Positions 10,812 to 19,775 of a DNA stretch of 64,000 nucleotides are shown here, one piece after another (positions within the stretch are counted from its first letter, which is position 1; every line of letters begins with the position of its first letter). The stretch lies in contig NZ_PZJP01000002.1 of assembly GCF_003206645.1 (NCBI RefSeq), forward strand, positions 81,834 through 145,833, in the 5' to 3' direction. Below the pieces are notes generated by a model. The model saw nothing but the letters and a program-made list of their open reading frames with translations, was not told the DNA's origin and ran no database searches. The DNA comes from Salinicola aestuarinus (GTDB lineage Bacteria; Pseudomonadota; Gammaproteobacteria; Pseudomonadales; Halomonadaceae). The position numbers were made by a program, and so were the translations under genes.

Positions 10812-11510
10812 ATGGCCGCTATCTCGACTCCCCTGATCATCGCGCTCGACTACGCCGATCTGCCTTCAGCTCTGGCGATGGCGGACTCGCTCGATCCCAC
10901 CCGCTGCCGAGTCAAAATCGGCAAGGAGCTATTTACCCGAACGGGGCCGGCAGCGATCGATGCCCTGCATGAGCGCGGGTTCGAGGTGTTCCTGGATTTG
11001 AAGTTCCACGACATTCCCAACACGGCCGCCGCCGCCGTGGAAGCTGCCGCCGACCGCGGCGTCTGGATGACCAATGTTCATGCCGGCGGTGGCCGGCGAA
11101 TGATGGAGGCGTGTGCGGCGCGGCTTGCAGAGAAAAGACATGCGACGCGGCTGATTGCCGTCACTGTGCTGACGAGCTTGTCGGATGACGAACTGGGCGA
11201 AATCGGAGTGGTGGGGAGCGCTGCGGAGCAGGTCGAGCGACTGGCGATGCTCGCCCAGCAGAGCGGCATGCACGGTGTCGTCTGTTCAGCGAAAGAGAGC
11301 ACTCGGCTGCGCGAGCGCTGTGGCGACGCGTTTCTGAAAGTGACACCCGGGATCCGCCCGGCCGATGCCGACGGTGGCGATCAGCGCCGCATCATGACGC
11401 CGGAAGGGGCCATGGCGGCCGGTAGCACGCACCTGGTCGTTGGCCGAGCCGTGACGCGCGCCGCGATCCCCATGGAGGCGCTGACGGCGATAGAGCGCGC
11501 CATCGCCTAG
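10812..11510 (+). CDS. pyrF: Orotidine 5'-phosphate decarboxylase
   Basis: Last step of UMP synthesis: orotidine monophosphate loses CO2. The 232 residues match the family. The catalytic Lys-Asp set is in DLKFHDIPNT (residues ~60-70), and GIRP and VVGRAV near the C terminus bind the phosphate. GGAGAG stands before ATG 10812, and a TATACT (10,776-10,781) may be its -10 box. It converges on lapB with only four bases between the stops. In many relatives pyrF runs in the same direction after lapB, so this orientation marks a local rearrangement. Confidence 0.96.
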   Translation: MAAISTPLIIALDYADLPSALAMADSLDPTRCRVKIGKELFTRTGPAAIDALHERGFEVFLDLKFHDIPNTAAAAVEAAADRGVWMTNVHAGGGRRMMEACAARLAEKRHATRLIAVTVLTSLSDDELGEIGVVGSAAEQVERLAMLAQQSGMHGVVCSAKESTRLRERCGDAFLKVTPGIRPADADGGDQRRIMTPEGAMAAGSTHLVVGRAVTRAAIPMEALTAIERAIA

Positions 11511-11514
11511 TGGC

Positions 11515-12699
11515 TCATTCGCCCTCGATACCGGTGATGGGCTTGCTCGTGCCCCAGCTGTGACAGTGAGGGCACTGCCAGGTGAGCTGTTCGGCATCGA
11601 AGCCACAGCGCTGGCAACGATAGCGGGGGCGAACACTCAAGAGTTGTTGGGTGTGCTGCTTGAGTAGCTCCAGTCGATCCCTCTCCCCCGGATCGCTATC
11701 TTCGAGATACAGATCCATCAGGAAATCCACGCCGCGCAGACTGGGTTGCTCACGCAGTTGGTCGCTGACGAAAGCGCACGCCATCTCAGTGCCTTGGCGT
11801 TTCTTGAGGGCATGAGCGGCCATAATCACGATCGTGGTCTGCGGGTTATGCTGAAGCTGTTCTTCAAGGAATTGCCACCAGCCCGTGTCGTCGTCAAGTA
11901 GCTGATAGGCGTCTCGGAGCGGCAGCAGCACCAGCGGCGCAAAGCTGGCATCCTGCTCGAAAATCCGCTGCCAGCAGCGAATGGCATTGCGGTACTGGCT
12001 GATGTCCCATTCGATCTGGCCCAGAATCCAGTTGGCGCGGACACAGCGGTCGTCGATGTTGAGCGCCTGACGCAGGGCTTTTCTGGCCAGCGACGGGCTG
12101 GCATCCCGGCGATACTCCATTGCCAATTCGCACTGCCAGTGTGCCGCCGCTCTGCGGATGTCGGCATCAGTGCGGATCAGTGGCTGTGCGACCTCCAGTG
12201 CTTGCGACCACTCTTTCTCCCGCTGGAAGAGATCCACGAGTAACCGCTTGCCGGCGAGTTTCTGTTCGTCGTCGGCGTTGGCTTTCTGCAGCCCCTGTAA
12301 CAGGCGTTCGGCGCGGTCCAGTAGACCTAGATTGAGGAAGTCGCGAGAAAGTTCGAGCTGAACTTGACCGCTCTGGACGGCCGTTAGCGCGGGGCGCGCC
12401 AGCAGGTTCTGATGAATGCGCACGGCGCGATCGGCTTCGCCGCGTGACCGGTAGAGATTGCCAAGGGCAATGTGCGTTTCAACCGTGTCGCTGTTGACCT
12501 CCAGCGCTTGCGTGAAGGTCTCGATGGCTCGGTCTGGCTGCTCGTTGAGCAGGTGGTTGAGACCCACGAAGTAGTCCCGCGGTAGCGAAGACTCCCCGCC
12601 TCGCGACGCGGTCTTTCGTCGACCGCCGTCACGCCGGCCCAACCACCAGCCAATGGCGATGGCTGCCACTAGCATGGCCAGTAGCAGAGCATCGCTCAT
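11515..12699 (-). CDS. lapB: Lipopolysaccharide assembly protein LapB
   Basis: Inner-membrane adaptor that brings LpxC to the FtsH protease and so sets the rate of lipopolysaccharide synthesis. The 394 residues start with one membrane helix (LLLAMLVAAIAIGWWLG). The cytoplasmic part holds tetratricopeptide repeats from ~residue 48 to 330 and ends in a rubredoxin-like metal knuckle (CQRCGF and CPHCHSW), all as in E. coli YciM/LapB (389 residues). Its ATG comes one base after the lapA stop, so the two are translated together. Confidence 0.95.
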   Translation of the reverse strand: MSDALLLAMLVAAIAIGWWLGRRDGGRRKTASRGGESSLPRDYFVGLNHLLNEQPDRAIETFTQALEVNSDTVETHIALGNLYRSRGEADRAVRIHQNLLARPALTAVQSGQVQLELSRDFLNLGLLDRAERLLQGLQKANADDEQKLAGKRLLVDLFQREKEWSQALEVAQPLIRTDADIRRAAAHWQCELAMEYRRDASPSLARKALRQALNIDDRCVRANWILGQIEWDISQYRNAIRCWQRIFEQDASFAPLVLLPLRDAYQLLDDDTGWWQFLEEQLQHNPQTTIVIMAAHALKKRQGTEMACAFVSDQLREQPSLRGVDFLMDLYLEDSDPGERDRLELLKQHTQQLLSVRPRYRCQRCGFDAEQLTWQCPHCHSWGTSKPITGIEGE

Positions 12700-12700
12700 G

Positions 12701-13006
12701 TCAGGTGCTTTCCTTGAACTCCCGCGTCCGCAGACGATCGAGTTCCTTGCGCTGTTGCTGATTGTGGCGCTGGGCGCGAGTCAGAAGCGTCCGTAGCCGC
12801 AGATACATGCCCGTCATCGCGAACATCCCGAGTATGACGCCGCAGGCGAGCGCCACCAGAAGCCATAGGGAGAGTGAGGCGGGAGGCAGTTCGACCCAGA
12901 TCAAATCCAGCGGCATCGGTTGCTGGTTATTGACGGCGAACAGAATACCGAGCAGCAGCACGACGATGAGAATGACAGCGAGTATGACGCCCTTGAGCCA
13001 GCGCAT
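12701..13006 (-). CDS. lapA: Lipopolysaccharide assembly protein LapA (DUF1049)
   Basis: Small partner of LapB, 101 residues, with two membrane helices (residues ~5-25 and ~42-64) and a basic, arginine-rich cytoplasmic tail (LRTLLTRAQRHNQQQRKELD) that looks like a short coiled coil. This is the usual YciS/LapA layout. A ribosome site AGGA precedes ATG 13006. The 86 bases between ihfB and lapA hold small hairpins but no T tract, so read-through from ihfB is likely. Confidence 0.92.
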   Translation of the reverse strand: MRWLKGVILAVILIVVLLLGILFAVNNQQPMPLDLIWVELPPASLSLWLLVALACGVILGMFAMTGMYLRLRTLLTRAQRHNQQQRKELDRLRTREFKEST

Positions 13007-13092
13007 AAGGATTCCTGATAACGAGCCTCGGCGGCGAGTTCAGTGAGCTCGCCGACCGACGGTGGGCTTGCGAGAGCCCGGTGACTGGGTGA

Positions 13093-13389
13093 TCAATAGC
13101 CGAGCGCTCGGCTGGCATTGACCTGTTCGCGCAATTCCTTGCCCGGTTTGAAATGAGGGACGAACTTGCCATTGAGGTCAACCGGGTCGCCGGTCTTGGG
13201 GTTGCGACCCGTGCGCGGCTCGCGAAAATGCAGGGAGAAACTCCCGAAACCCCGAATTTCGACCCGCCCGCCATCGGCGAGGGCACTGGTGATATCGTCC
13301 AGAATGACCCGGACCGCGGCTTCGACTTCCTTCGCCGAGAGCTCGGGGCGACGGGTGGCAATCTGCTCGATCAATTCCGACTTGGTCAT
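13093..13389 (-). CDS. ihfB: Integration host factor subunit beta
   Basis: Half of the DNA-bending heterodimer IHF, used in recombination, replication control and sigma-54 promoters. 98 residues; the beta-ribbon arm signature [18 protein letters not shown] and the start [11 protein letters not shown] are nearly those of E. coli. ATG at 13389 is chosen because GGAG stands 8-9 bases upstream; a GTG two codons earlier (13395) is less likely. In most gammaproteobacteria ihfB follows rpsA; here it is 7.2 kb away on the other strand and has its own promoter (13,465-13,493). Confidence 0.97.
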   Translation of the reverse strand: MTKSELIEQIATRRPELSAKEVEAAVRVILDDITSALADGGRVEIRGFGSFSLHFREPRTGRNPKTGDPVDLNGKFVPHFKPGKELREQVNASRALGY

Positions 13390-13464
13390 CGACACTCTCC
13401 GTGGGCATCGGCCCGGCGGTTAGGGGCGCACAATTGGAACGCCGACTTCTATTGTTGTCGATTC

Positions 13465-13493
13465 AGCATACTTCGCAAGTTTTGCGAAAACAA
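13465..13493 (-). promoter_or_regulatory. Promoter of ihfB with a palindromic operator in its spacer
   Basis: On the minus strand TTGTTT (13,493-13,488) and TATGCT (13,470-13,465) are exactly 17 bases apart, a good sigma-70 promoter. The spacer region carries a perfect palindrome, TTCGCAA-AAC-TTGCGAA (13,488-13,472), which overlaps the end of the -35 box. A repressor bound there would block the promoter. The expected transcript starts about 70 bases before ihfB. Which protein binds is unknown. Confidence 0.65.
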
Positions 13494-13670
13494 CGCACTA
13501 GGTTCCGATGGTTCGATCTTGGGCCACGGTATGGCAAGGCTATCGTCGGGCGACCCGGCTCTCGCCAAGTCGCATGTAGGGACTGGCATTTCCCCTCACG
13601 GCGACATCAATAGTGGGAGTGTCTCGCGTTGGTCTACAATGGGCTGTCGTTCCAGCCTCCAGGAGACCCC

Positions 13671-13955
13671 GTGTCCGATAACGAAGATACCGTAAGAAAG
13701 CGTCTTTACTGGCACTCCCGCCGCGGCATGTGGGAACTCGACCTGCTCCTCGTGCCATTTCTCGAAGATTGCTATGACGCGCTCTCGCCGGAGGATCAGG
13801 TCCGTTACCGCGAGCTCATCGCGGCAGAGGACCAGGATCTCTTCACCTGGCTGATGCGTCGTGAGTGGCCGGAGGATGAGGATCTACGTCGAATCGTTCA
13901 GATGATCGTTGAACATGCCGAAGCCCTCGATCGCCGTCGACATCAAACGCTCTAG
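13671..13955 (+). CDS. sdhE: FAD assembly factor SdhE (CptB family)
   Basis: Helps attach FAD covalently to succinate dehydrogenase and fumarate reductase. A helical protein of 94 residues with the hallmark RGMWELD (the RGxxE motif that touches the flavoprotein) at ~residue 18 and the acidic end expected of the YgfY family. GTG at 13671 is the start: AGGAG lies five bases before it, while the 14 residues of open frame upstream have no ribosome site. A TACAAT at 13,634-13,639 may be its -10 box. It overlaps the next gene by 41 bases, the usual sdhE-ygfX pairing. Confidence 0.93.
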   Translation: MSDNEDTVRKRLYWHSRRGMWELDLLLVPFLEDCYDALSPEDQVRYRELIAAEDQDLFTWLMRREWPEDEDLRRIVQMIVEHAEALDRRRHQTL

Positions 13956-14328
13956 GCTAGCGCTGACGGCTCAAGGTCTCTCGCTTGTGTTGCTCGTCGT
14001 GTACACGGCGAGCTTCGCGTCACGACCGCTGGCCGTCGTCTGGCTGGTCGCAGGCGTCGGCTATCTGGCGTCGAGTTGGCGTCGCGCCGCTGGACACCGC
14101 CGCTTGCGCTGGCGATGGGGAGAGAGCCGCGCGATCTGGGAATGTTCAGTGGATGGGCGAGACTGGCAAGAGATTCGTTGCCAACCGGTGCGTATCGGGC
14201 CTTGGCTGTCCGGGCTCAAGCTCGACGGCAGAACGCACTGGCTCTATCCCGATAGTCTCAGCGTCAACGATTTCCGAAGTCTTCGAGAGACTTTACTGAT
14301 TCACGAGGGGCAAGCATCGAGGCGGTGA
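13915..14328 (+). CDS. YgfX/CptA family membrane protein
   Basis: A 137-residue inner-membrane protein with two close hydrophobic stretches (residues ~18-55: LSLVLLVVYTASFA and LAVVWLVAGVGYLASSW) followed by a basic cytosolic part with the W-rich core WECSVDGRDWQEI. In E. coli YgfX/CptA was described as a toxin acting on FtsZ and MreB, paired with SdhE; whether it is a real toxin-antitoxin pair is disputed. ATG 13915 lies inside the end of sdhE, so the two are co-translated. Confidence 0.8.
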   Translation: MPKPSIAVDIKRSRLALTAQGLSLVLLVVYTASFASRPLAVVWLVAGVGYLASSWRRAAGHRRLRWRWGESRAIWECSVDGRDWQEIRCQPVRIGPWLSGLKLDGRTHWLYPDSLSVNDFRSLRETLLIHEGQASRR

Positions 14329-14399
14329 GGTTCACGCGGTCATTGGCGATGATGACCAGGCACAAGTCGGGCATCGCCGAATGCCGTCGATACAACGCA

Positions 14400-14427
14400 A
14401 ACGGCCCCGCCACTAGGCGGGGCCGTT
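14400..14427. terminator. Perfect 12-bp hairpin between convergent ygfX and an elaB-like gene
   Basis: AACGGCCCCGCC, loop ACTA, then the exact complement. It sits between converging genes and probably stops transcription from both sides, but the T run is only two to three bases on either strand, so this is a weak intrinsic terminator on paper. Confidence 0.55.
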
Positions 14428-14469
14428 GCCGTTCGACAACTCGGCGGGTGACTGCCGAGTCGACGTGGC

Positions 14470-14706
14470 TCAGCGGCGTCCGACCAGAAAGCCGATCGCG
14501 AAGCCGGCGAGAGCCGCGACACCCATGCTGCTCCAGGCATTGCGATGGACATAGTCATCGGTCTCACGCCAGGCCTCTTCGGCGTGCTCGACGAGGTCAG
14601 TGCCGAGATCGTCGGCGCGATGGCGGGCATGATCGATGCCCTTGCGACCGCGGCGCTTGGCATCTTCGTAGTAGTAACGCGCATCTTCACGGTATTTGCG
14701 GCTCAT
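14470..14706 (-). CDS. ElaB/YqjD/DUF883-like membrane-anchored protein
   Basis: A 78-residue protein: a charged, helical N-terminal half (RKYREDARYYYEDAKRRGRKG) and one C-terminal membrane helix with glycine spacing (GVAALAGFAIGFLVGRR). This is the layout of E. coli ElaB and YqjD, tail-anchored inner-membrane proteins that bind ribosomes in stationary phase. The role here is inferred from that family. Ribosome site AAGGA precedes ATG 14706. A second protein of the same type is encoded just upstream (14,760-15,122). Confidence 0.75.
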   Translation of the reverse strand: MSRKYREDARYYYEDAKRRGRKGIDHARHRADDLGTDLVEHAEEAWRETDDYVHRNAWSSMGVAALAGFAIGFLVGRR

Positions 14707-14759
14707 GGATCGTCCTTAATCTATGGATGGGGTTCGTAGGCAGTTGGTGCCGTCGCTAC

Positions 14760-15122
14760 TCAACGCTTGCGAATCAGCAGCGCGACAAAGGCCCCGGCGA
14801 AGGCAGCTATACCCACGCTTTGCCAGGGTTTGGCCTGCACGAAAGCATCGCAGCTTTCGCACGTATCCGCGACCTGCGCGTTGACGCGCCGTCGCGATCG
14901 CTCCGCCCAGCCGTCGTGGCCGGCAAGATAGGCGGCCACGTAACGGGGCGGCTCATCGATGCTCTCCTCGAGCGGTTCAGCCCCGAAATCATCTCGGGCG
15001 CTCATCGGCTCGCCGGTACTCGACGCATCGCTCAACTGGCTGCCGGTCTCCGCGGCCGCCGCGATGTCGTCGTCGAGACGCTGGACCTGCGGGTCTTTAT
15101 CTGCACGATGAAAAAGGCTCAC
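14760..15122 (-). CDS. DUF883-like tail-anchored protein with an acidic N-terminal half
   Basis: 120 residues. The N-terminal ~65 are acidic and probably disordered; residues ~88-120 match the DUF883 tail (QAKPWQSVGIAAFAGAFVALLIRKR) with one membrane helix. GTG at 15122 is used, with GAGGGA about eight bases before it; no in-frame ATG fits. It lies upstream of the ElaB-like gene on the same strand and may share its transcript. The acidic N-terminal extension differs from typical family members. Confidence 0.7.
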   Translation of the reverse strand: MSLFHRADKDPQVQRLDDDIAAAAETGSQLSDASSTGEPMSARDDFGAEPLEESIDEPPRYVAAYLAGHDGWAERSRRRVNAQVADTCESCDAFVQAKPWQSVGIAAFAGAFVALLIRKR

Positions 15123-15196
15123 ATCACGTCCCTCGGTATCGGTGAAAGCTCGCTATCAGTGTAGACAGCTTTGCCCGATGCGCCCCGTTTCTCACG

Positions 15197-18100
15197 TCAT
15201 CGATCACGCTCGTCCTTTGCGATCTCGGCGGCAAGCTCTGCATCGAGCCGGCGCCCGACACGCCCCGGGGAGCCGCTGCGTTGGGCCAAGAGTGCGTAGG
15301 CAACCGGGACGATGAAGAGTGTCAGCAAGGTAGCAATCGCGACGCCCCAGAAGATCACGGTACCCATGACAATGCGCGACTCCGCCCCTGGCCCGAATGC
15401 GAGCAGTAGCGGTACGGCGCCGGCCATGGTGGTAATGGTCGTCATCAGTATCGGTCTGAGCCGCGTCACCGATGCCTCTATCAGTGCGGTCTCGAAAGGC
15501 CGCCCCTGGTCGCGCAGCTGATTGGCGAACTCGACGATGAGAATGCCGTTCTTGGTGGCAAGCCCCACGAGCATGACCAGCCCGACTTGGCTGTAGATGT
15601 TGAGCGATTGGCCGCCAGCCCAAAGCCCAAGAAGCGCGCCACCGATGGCCATCGGCACCGTGAGCATGATGATCAGCGGATGGATGAAGCTCTCGAACTG
15701 CGCCGCGAGCACGAGGAAGACCACCAGAATGCCGATCACGAGGAGAAACGTCGTGGCGCCGCTGGCCTGCTGATAGTCGCGCGAGGGGCCCTTGTAGTCG
15801 ATGACCGCCTCGGCGGGAAGTTCCTCCGAGGCCAGAGTCCGCAGTGTGCGAAGGGCCTCGCCCAGCGTCGTCCCCTCGGCGAGATTGGCCTCCAGCGTGA
15901 TGGCACGCATGCGATTGAAGCGGTTGAGCTCGCTGGCACCCGCGAATGATGAAACCTCGACCAGGCTTGCCAACGGGATTAGCGCGTCGCCGGTTGCGCT
16001 GCGCACCTGGACGTTGTCGAGAACGCTGGGGTTTCGCTGACGGTCGCGTTCCCCTTCGAGGATCACGTCGTACTCCTCGCCATCGTCCACGTAAGTCGTG
16101 ACACTGCGCCCGCCGAAGAGGGTTTCGAGTGTTCTGCCGATGGTCGATACCGTGACGCCGAGCGATGCGGCGCGATCGTAATCGATATCGATGCGAAGCT
16201 GCGGCTGGGTCTCCTCGTAGTCGCTGTCGATGGCTTCCATGTCGTGGCCGCCGTCGCTGCGCAGGCGAGTGAGCATGCGGTCGCGCCACTCAGCCAGTGC
16301 GTCGTAGGTGCCGCCGCCGATGACGAACTGGATCGGCTTCTCGACCCGGCCGCCAAAGCCCTGCCGCATGACCGGCGTGGCCGTCACGCCCGGCAGATCG
16401 CCAAGCTTTTGGCGGATCTCGTCCATGATGGCCCATGCCGAGCGCCGCTCGCCCCAGTCACTGAGCGAAACGATCGCAAGGCCGTCATTGAAGTTCTCGA
16501 GGCTGCCGAAGCCGCGCGGCCCGCGTATCGAGAGCTGCATGATGTCGCCACGCGCTACCAGCGACATCAAGCGCGCTTCGATCTCATCGAAGTAATCCTG
16601 CATGTAGCGAAACGTCGCGCCTGGCGGCCCTTCGATCAGCACGAAAAAGTTGCCGCGGTCCTCTCGCGGCGTGTACTCACTCGGCAACTGTTGAGAGAGC
16701 CAGCCGGTCCCGGCGAGCAGGAGAGAGAACGTGACGACCACCGTCCAGCGTCGGCGAAGCGTCCCGCGTAGCGCGCGACGGTAGCCCGCCTGCACGCGCC
16801 CCAGCACGGTGTGGACGCCGCGGCTGATGCGGTTGTCATGAAGTCCCGGGTGGAGCAGTTTCGAACAGAGCATCGGGGTCAGCGACAGCGCCACCCCGCA
16901 GGATATCGCGACGGCGGCGGCCAGCGTCAGCGCGAATTCGGAGAACAGTCGGCCGATATCTCCCTCGAGCAAGCTCAGTGGTACGAAGACCGCGACCAGC
17001 ACCAGCGTGGTCGCGACCACCGCAAAGCCGATTTGGCGCGTGCCGCGCAGGGCGGCGACCAATGGCGTCTCACTGAGGACCACCATGCGCCGATGCACGT
17101 TCTCGATGACCACGATGGCGTCATCGACCACCAGACCGATGGCGAGCACCAGTGCCAGTAGCGTCAGCAGATTGAGAGTGAAGCCGAACGCGGCGAGGAA
17201 GACGAAGGTGCCGATCAGGGAGATGGGAACAGTGATCGCTGGCACCAGGGTCGTGCGCAGGTTGCCCAGAAACAGAAAGATCACCATCACTACCATCGCC
17301 ATGGCAATGAACAGTGTGATCACCACCTCCCGAAGGGCGCCGGAGACGAAAATCGATGAGTCGAAGTTGAGCGCGAGCGCCATGCCGGCGGGCAGGCTCT
17401 CCTGGAGGCGTGCCATTTCTGCCCGAGTGGCCTCGGCAACTTCCAGCACGCTTGCCGTCGACTGCTTGATCACTCCCAGACCGACCCTCGGTACGGTATT
17501 GCCGCGATAGATCGAGCGCTCCTCGATCGAGCCCACTTCGACCCGCGCCACGTCTGCCAGTCTCACCAGATAGCCGTCGCTCCCCCGGGCGATGGCCAGG
17601 TCGCGGAAATCCTCGGCCGTCACGAAGTTGCGGGGAATGCGCAGCGTGAACTGGCGCTCCCGGGACTCCAGAAAGCCCGCCGGCAGCTCCACGTTCTCTG
17701 TCTGGAGTGCCGCGGCCACGTCGTCGACCGTCAACTGGCGGGAGGCGAGCGCGTTGCGGTCAAGCCAGACCCGCATGGCGTACTCCTTGCCGCCACTCAG
17801 TCGCACCCGGGCGACGCCATCCTGAGTCGAGAACCGGTCCACCAGATAGCGATTGGCGTAGTCGGTGAGCTCGGGAATGGTGTAGCCCTCGCCGAAAAGC
17901 GACAGCCAGACGATGACGTCGTCGCTGCTGTCGCTCTTCTCGATTTCGGGAGATTCCGCCTGAGCCGGGAGGTCGTCGGCCACCGCCGAGATGCGATCGC
18001 GAATATCGTTGGCGGCGCCGTCGATGTCGCGCGTCAGCGAGAACTCGACGTCGATCTCCGACTCGCCGTCGGCGCTTTGCGATTCGATCGATACGATCCC

Positions 18101-18325
18101 CTCGAGGCCGGCAATACGGTCCTCGAGAAGCTGGGTGATCTGGGTTTCGACCACGCTGGCCGACCCGCCGGGATAGCGTGTCTCGATGCTCACGATGGGC
18201 GGGTCGATGGCCGGATACTCCTGCAGCGGAAGGCGCTCCATGGCGAGCAGACCAAAGGCGAGCAGTAGCAGCGAGCCGACAGTAGCGAGGACGGGGCGAC
18301 GAATCGAAAGATCGGAGAGGCGCAT
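15197..18325 (-). CDS. RND efflux pump, inner-membrane permease (HAE-1 family)
   Basis: Proton-driven exporter of hydrophobic compounds that works as a trimer. 1,042 residues with the AcrB plan: a first membrane helix (residues ~10-30), a large periplasmic porter loop, a block of helices at ~335-540, a second porter loop and final helices at ~860-1,015. The proton-relay segment GLVVDDAIVVIENVHR is present in the first helix block. It is joined to the adaptor gene upstream by a TGATG overlap. No outer-membrane channel gene is in the operon, so a TolC-like protein from elsewhere is presumably used. The substrate cannot be told from sequence. Confidence 0.93.
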   Translation of the reverse strand: MRLSDLSIRRPVLATVGSLLLLAFGLLAMERLPLQEYPAIDPPIVSIETRYPGGSASVVETQITQLLEDRIAGLEGIVSIESQSADGESEIDVEFSLTRDIDGAANDIRDRISAVADDLPAQAESPEIEKSDSSDDVIVWLSLFGEGYTIPELTDYANRYLVDRFSTQDGVARVRLSGGKEYAMRVWLDRNALASRQLTVDDVAAALQTENVELPAGFLESRERQFTLRIPRNFVTAEDFRDLAIARGSDGYLVRLADVARVEVGSIEERSIYRGNTVPRVGLGVIKQSTASVLEVAEATRAEMARLQESLPAGMALALNFDSSIFVSGALREVVITLFIAMAMVVMVIFLFLGNLRTTLVPAITVPISLIGTFVFLAAFGFTLNLLTLLALVLAIGLVVDDAIVVIENVHRRMVVLSETPLVAALRGTRQIGFAVVATTLVLVAVFVPLSLLEGDIGRLFSEFALTLAAAVAISCGVALSLTPMLCSKLLHPGLHDNRISRGVHTVLGRVQAGYRRALRGTLRRRWTVVVTFSLLLAGTGWLSQQLPSEYTPREDRGNFFVLIEGPPGATFRYMQDYFDEIEARLMSLVARGDIMQLSIRGPRGFGSLENFNDGLAIVSLSDWGERRSAWAIMDEIRQKLGDLPGVTATPVMRQGFGGRVEKPIQFVIGGGTYDALAEWRDRMLTRLRSDGGHDMEAIDSDYEETQPQLRIDIDYDRAASLGVTVSTIGRTLETLFGGRSVTTYVDDGEEYDVILEGERDRQRNPSVLDNVQVRSATGDALIPLASLVEVSSFAGASELNRFNRMRAITLEANLAEGTTLGEALRTLRTLASEELPAEAVIDYKGPSRDYQQASGATTFLLVIGILVVFLVLAAQFESFIHPLIIMLTVPMAIGGALLGLWAGGQSLNIYSQVGLVMLVGLATKNGILIVEFANQLRDQGRPFETALIEASVTRLRPILMTTITTMAGAVPLLLAFGPGAESRIVMGTVIFWGVAIATLLTLFIVPVAYALLAQRSGSPGRVGRRLDAELAAEIAKDERDR

Positions 18326-19503
18326 CAGTCAGCCAATTCCGACGCGCTCGACTGGCGCTGACGTTCGAGAACACCGCGGATCTCGTCGCCGGTGACATTC
18401 TCGGCCATCACCTCGACTTCATCCCCCGCGTGAACCTTGAGCGTGCCGTGGGTGACGACACGGTCACCTTCGGTGAGGCCCGCGACGATCTCTACCTTGC
18501 CATCGCGCCGCTCGCCGATCGTCACCTCCCGCCGAGAGACTCGAGCGGGTGTTGCGTCGTCGAGTCGCCAAACGGTCTGGCGCTCGCCGTCGGGGATCAG
18601 AGCCCCTTCCGGCACGCTCAGCGCCTGTCGAGGGGGCTGGCTGAGGATGACGACCATGAGCATGCCGGGGCGCAGCAGTGACTCGGTGTTATCCAGCAGC
18701 GCACGCACGGTGGCGCTCCGGGTGACGGAATCGATGCGCGTGCCGAGCGTTGCGACATCGGCCTCGAAGGTGCGTTCGGGATAGCTCGGGGTCGTGGCGC
18801 TGAGGGCCAGTCCGGGATGAACCGCCGAGATCAGCGTCGCCGGTACGGTGAAGTCGAGCTTCATCACGTCGAGCTTGTCGAGGGTGACGAGTTCGGTGCC
18901 CGGCGTTATCAGTGCGCCTTCGCTTAGGTTGCGCAGGCCGACGGTGCCGCTGAAGGGCGTACGGATGCGATGATCGTCGATGCGTGCCCGAATTTCGTCG
19001 ATTTCCGCCTGGCTCTGGGCGACCAGTGCCGCGCTATCCTCGAAGGTGGCGCGGACTCCCAGGTTACGATCCTGGAGCTGCTGAGCCCGGGCGAGGGCGT
19101 TCCGGCGCTGCTGTAGCAACGCCTCGGCGGCACGCAGTCTCGCCTGGGGCCCGACGTCGTCGAGCTGAACCAGCCACTGCCCGCCATCGACCCGGCCGCC
19201 ATCGTCGAAATTGAGCGACGTGACGCGGCCTGTCACCGTGGCGGAGAGCGTGACGCTCTCGTCCGCGCGAAGGGTTCCCAGGGCTTCCAGTGAGTCTTGC
19301 CAGCTTTGCGTCGTGGCCGTTGCCGTCATGACCGGGGTGGGGGCCTGCTGCGCGTCGGCTACCCCGGTCAGCCCGAGGCAGAGCACGGCTATCACGCAGA
19401 CGGCCGCGATCAACAATGTCAGGCGTATCGTCAGAGTGGTCTGGACGCCTTCAGGGAGCGCGACTGCGAGTGGGGAGGGGCGAATAGTTGTTGGCATGAG
19501 CAT
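18325..19503 (-). CDS. RND efflux periplasmic adaptor subunit (membrane fusion protein)
   Basis: Bridges the RND pump and the outer-membrane channel. 392 residues: an N-terminal membrane or signal segment (~residues 27-52), a barrel-sandwich (lipoyl-like) domain starting GTLRADESVTLSATVTGRV, an alpha-helical hairpin around residues 120-180 and beta-barrel domains to ~370. ATG at 19503 is used; a second ATG two codons later is equally possible, and neither has a clear ribosome site. Upstream lie ~270 bases (19,504-19,775) shared with the divergent flavoprotein gene; no regulator gene is adjacent. Confidence 0.9.
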   Translation of the reverse strand: MLMPTTIRPSPLAVALPEGVQTTLTIRLTLLIAAVCVIAVLCLGLTGVADAQQAPTPVMTATATTQSWQDSLEALGTLRADESVTLSATVTGRVTSLNFDDGGRVDGGQWLVQLDDVGPQARLRAAEALLQQRRNALARAQQLQDRNLGVRATFEDSAALVAQSQAEIDEIRARIDDHRIRTPFSGTVGLRNLSEGALITPGTELVTLDKLDVMKLDFTVPATLISAVHPGLALSATTPSYPERTFEADVATLGTRIDSVTRSATVRALLDNTESLLRPGMLMVVILSQPPRQALSVPEGALIPDGERQTVWRLDDATPARVSRREVTIGERRDGKVEIVAGLTEGDRVVTHGTLKVHAGDEVEVMAENVTGDEIRGVLERQRQSSASELAD

Positions 19504-19775
19504 CCGTCGAAAGGGCGGCGACGTTCCCTCCCTCGTCTGAGGGGAGAGGGACGACCGATAAATGAATCGCCAAGGGGCGGCTCCGAAGTCGGGGCGGCCG
19601 CCCTCACTGGACTCGCGTGCCTAACGGCGATGCAGCGATCGTAGCTTGGTCGATTTTGCTATCATTTGCCGCCTTCAATGTAATGCGATGCGGTTGAGAT
19701 CATGATCATTTTTGTACGGCGTCGCCCAGGGGCTCCAAGTTATCCAACCTTCGCCCTCGAGCATCGGGAAAGCTT

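Noticed and set aside
13671..14328. Novel toxin-antitoxin system
   Set aside because: The pair is the known sdhE-ygfX (CptAB) set, whose toxin role is disputed.
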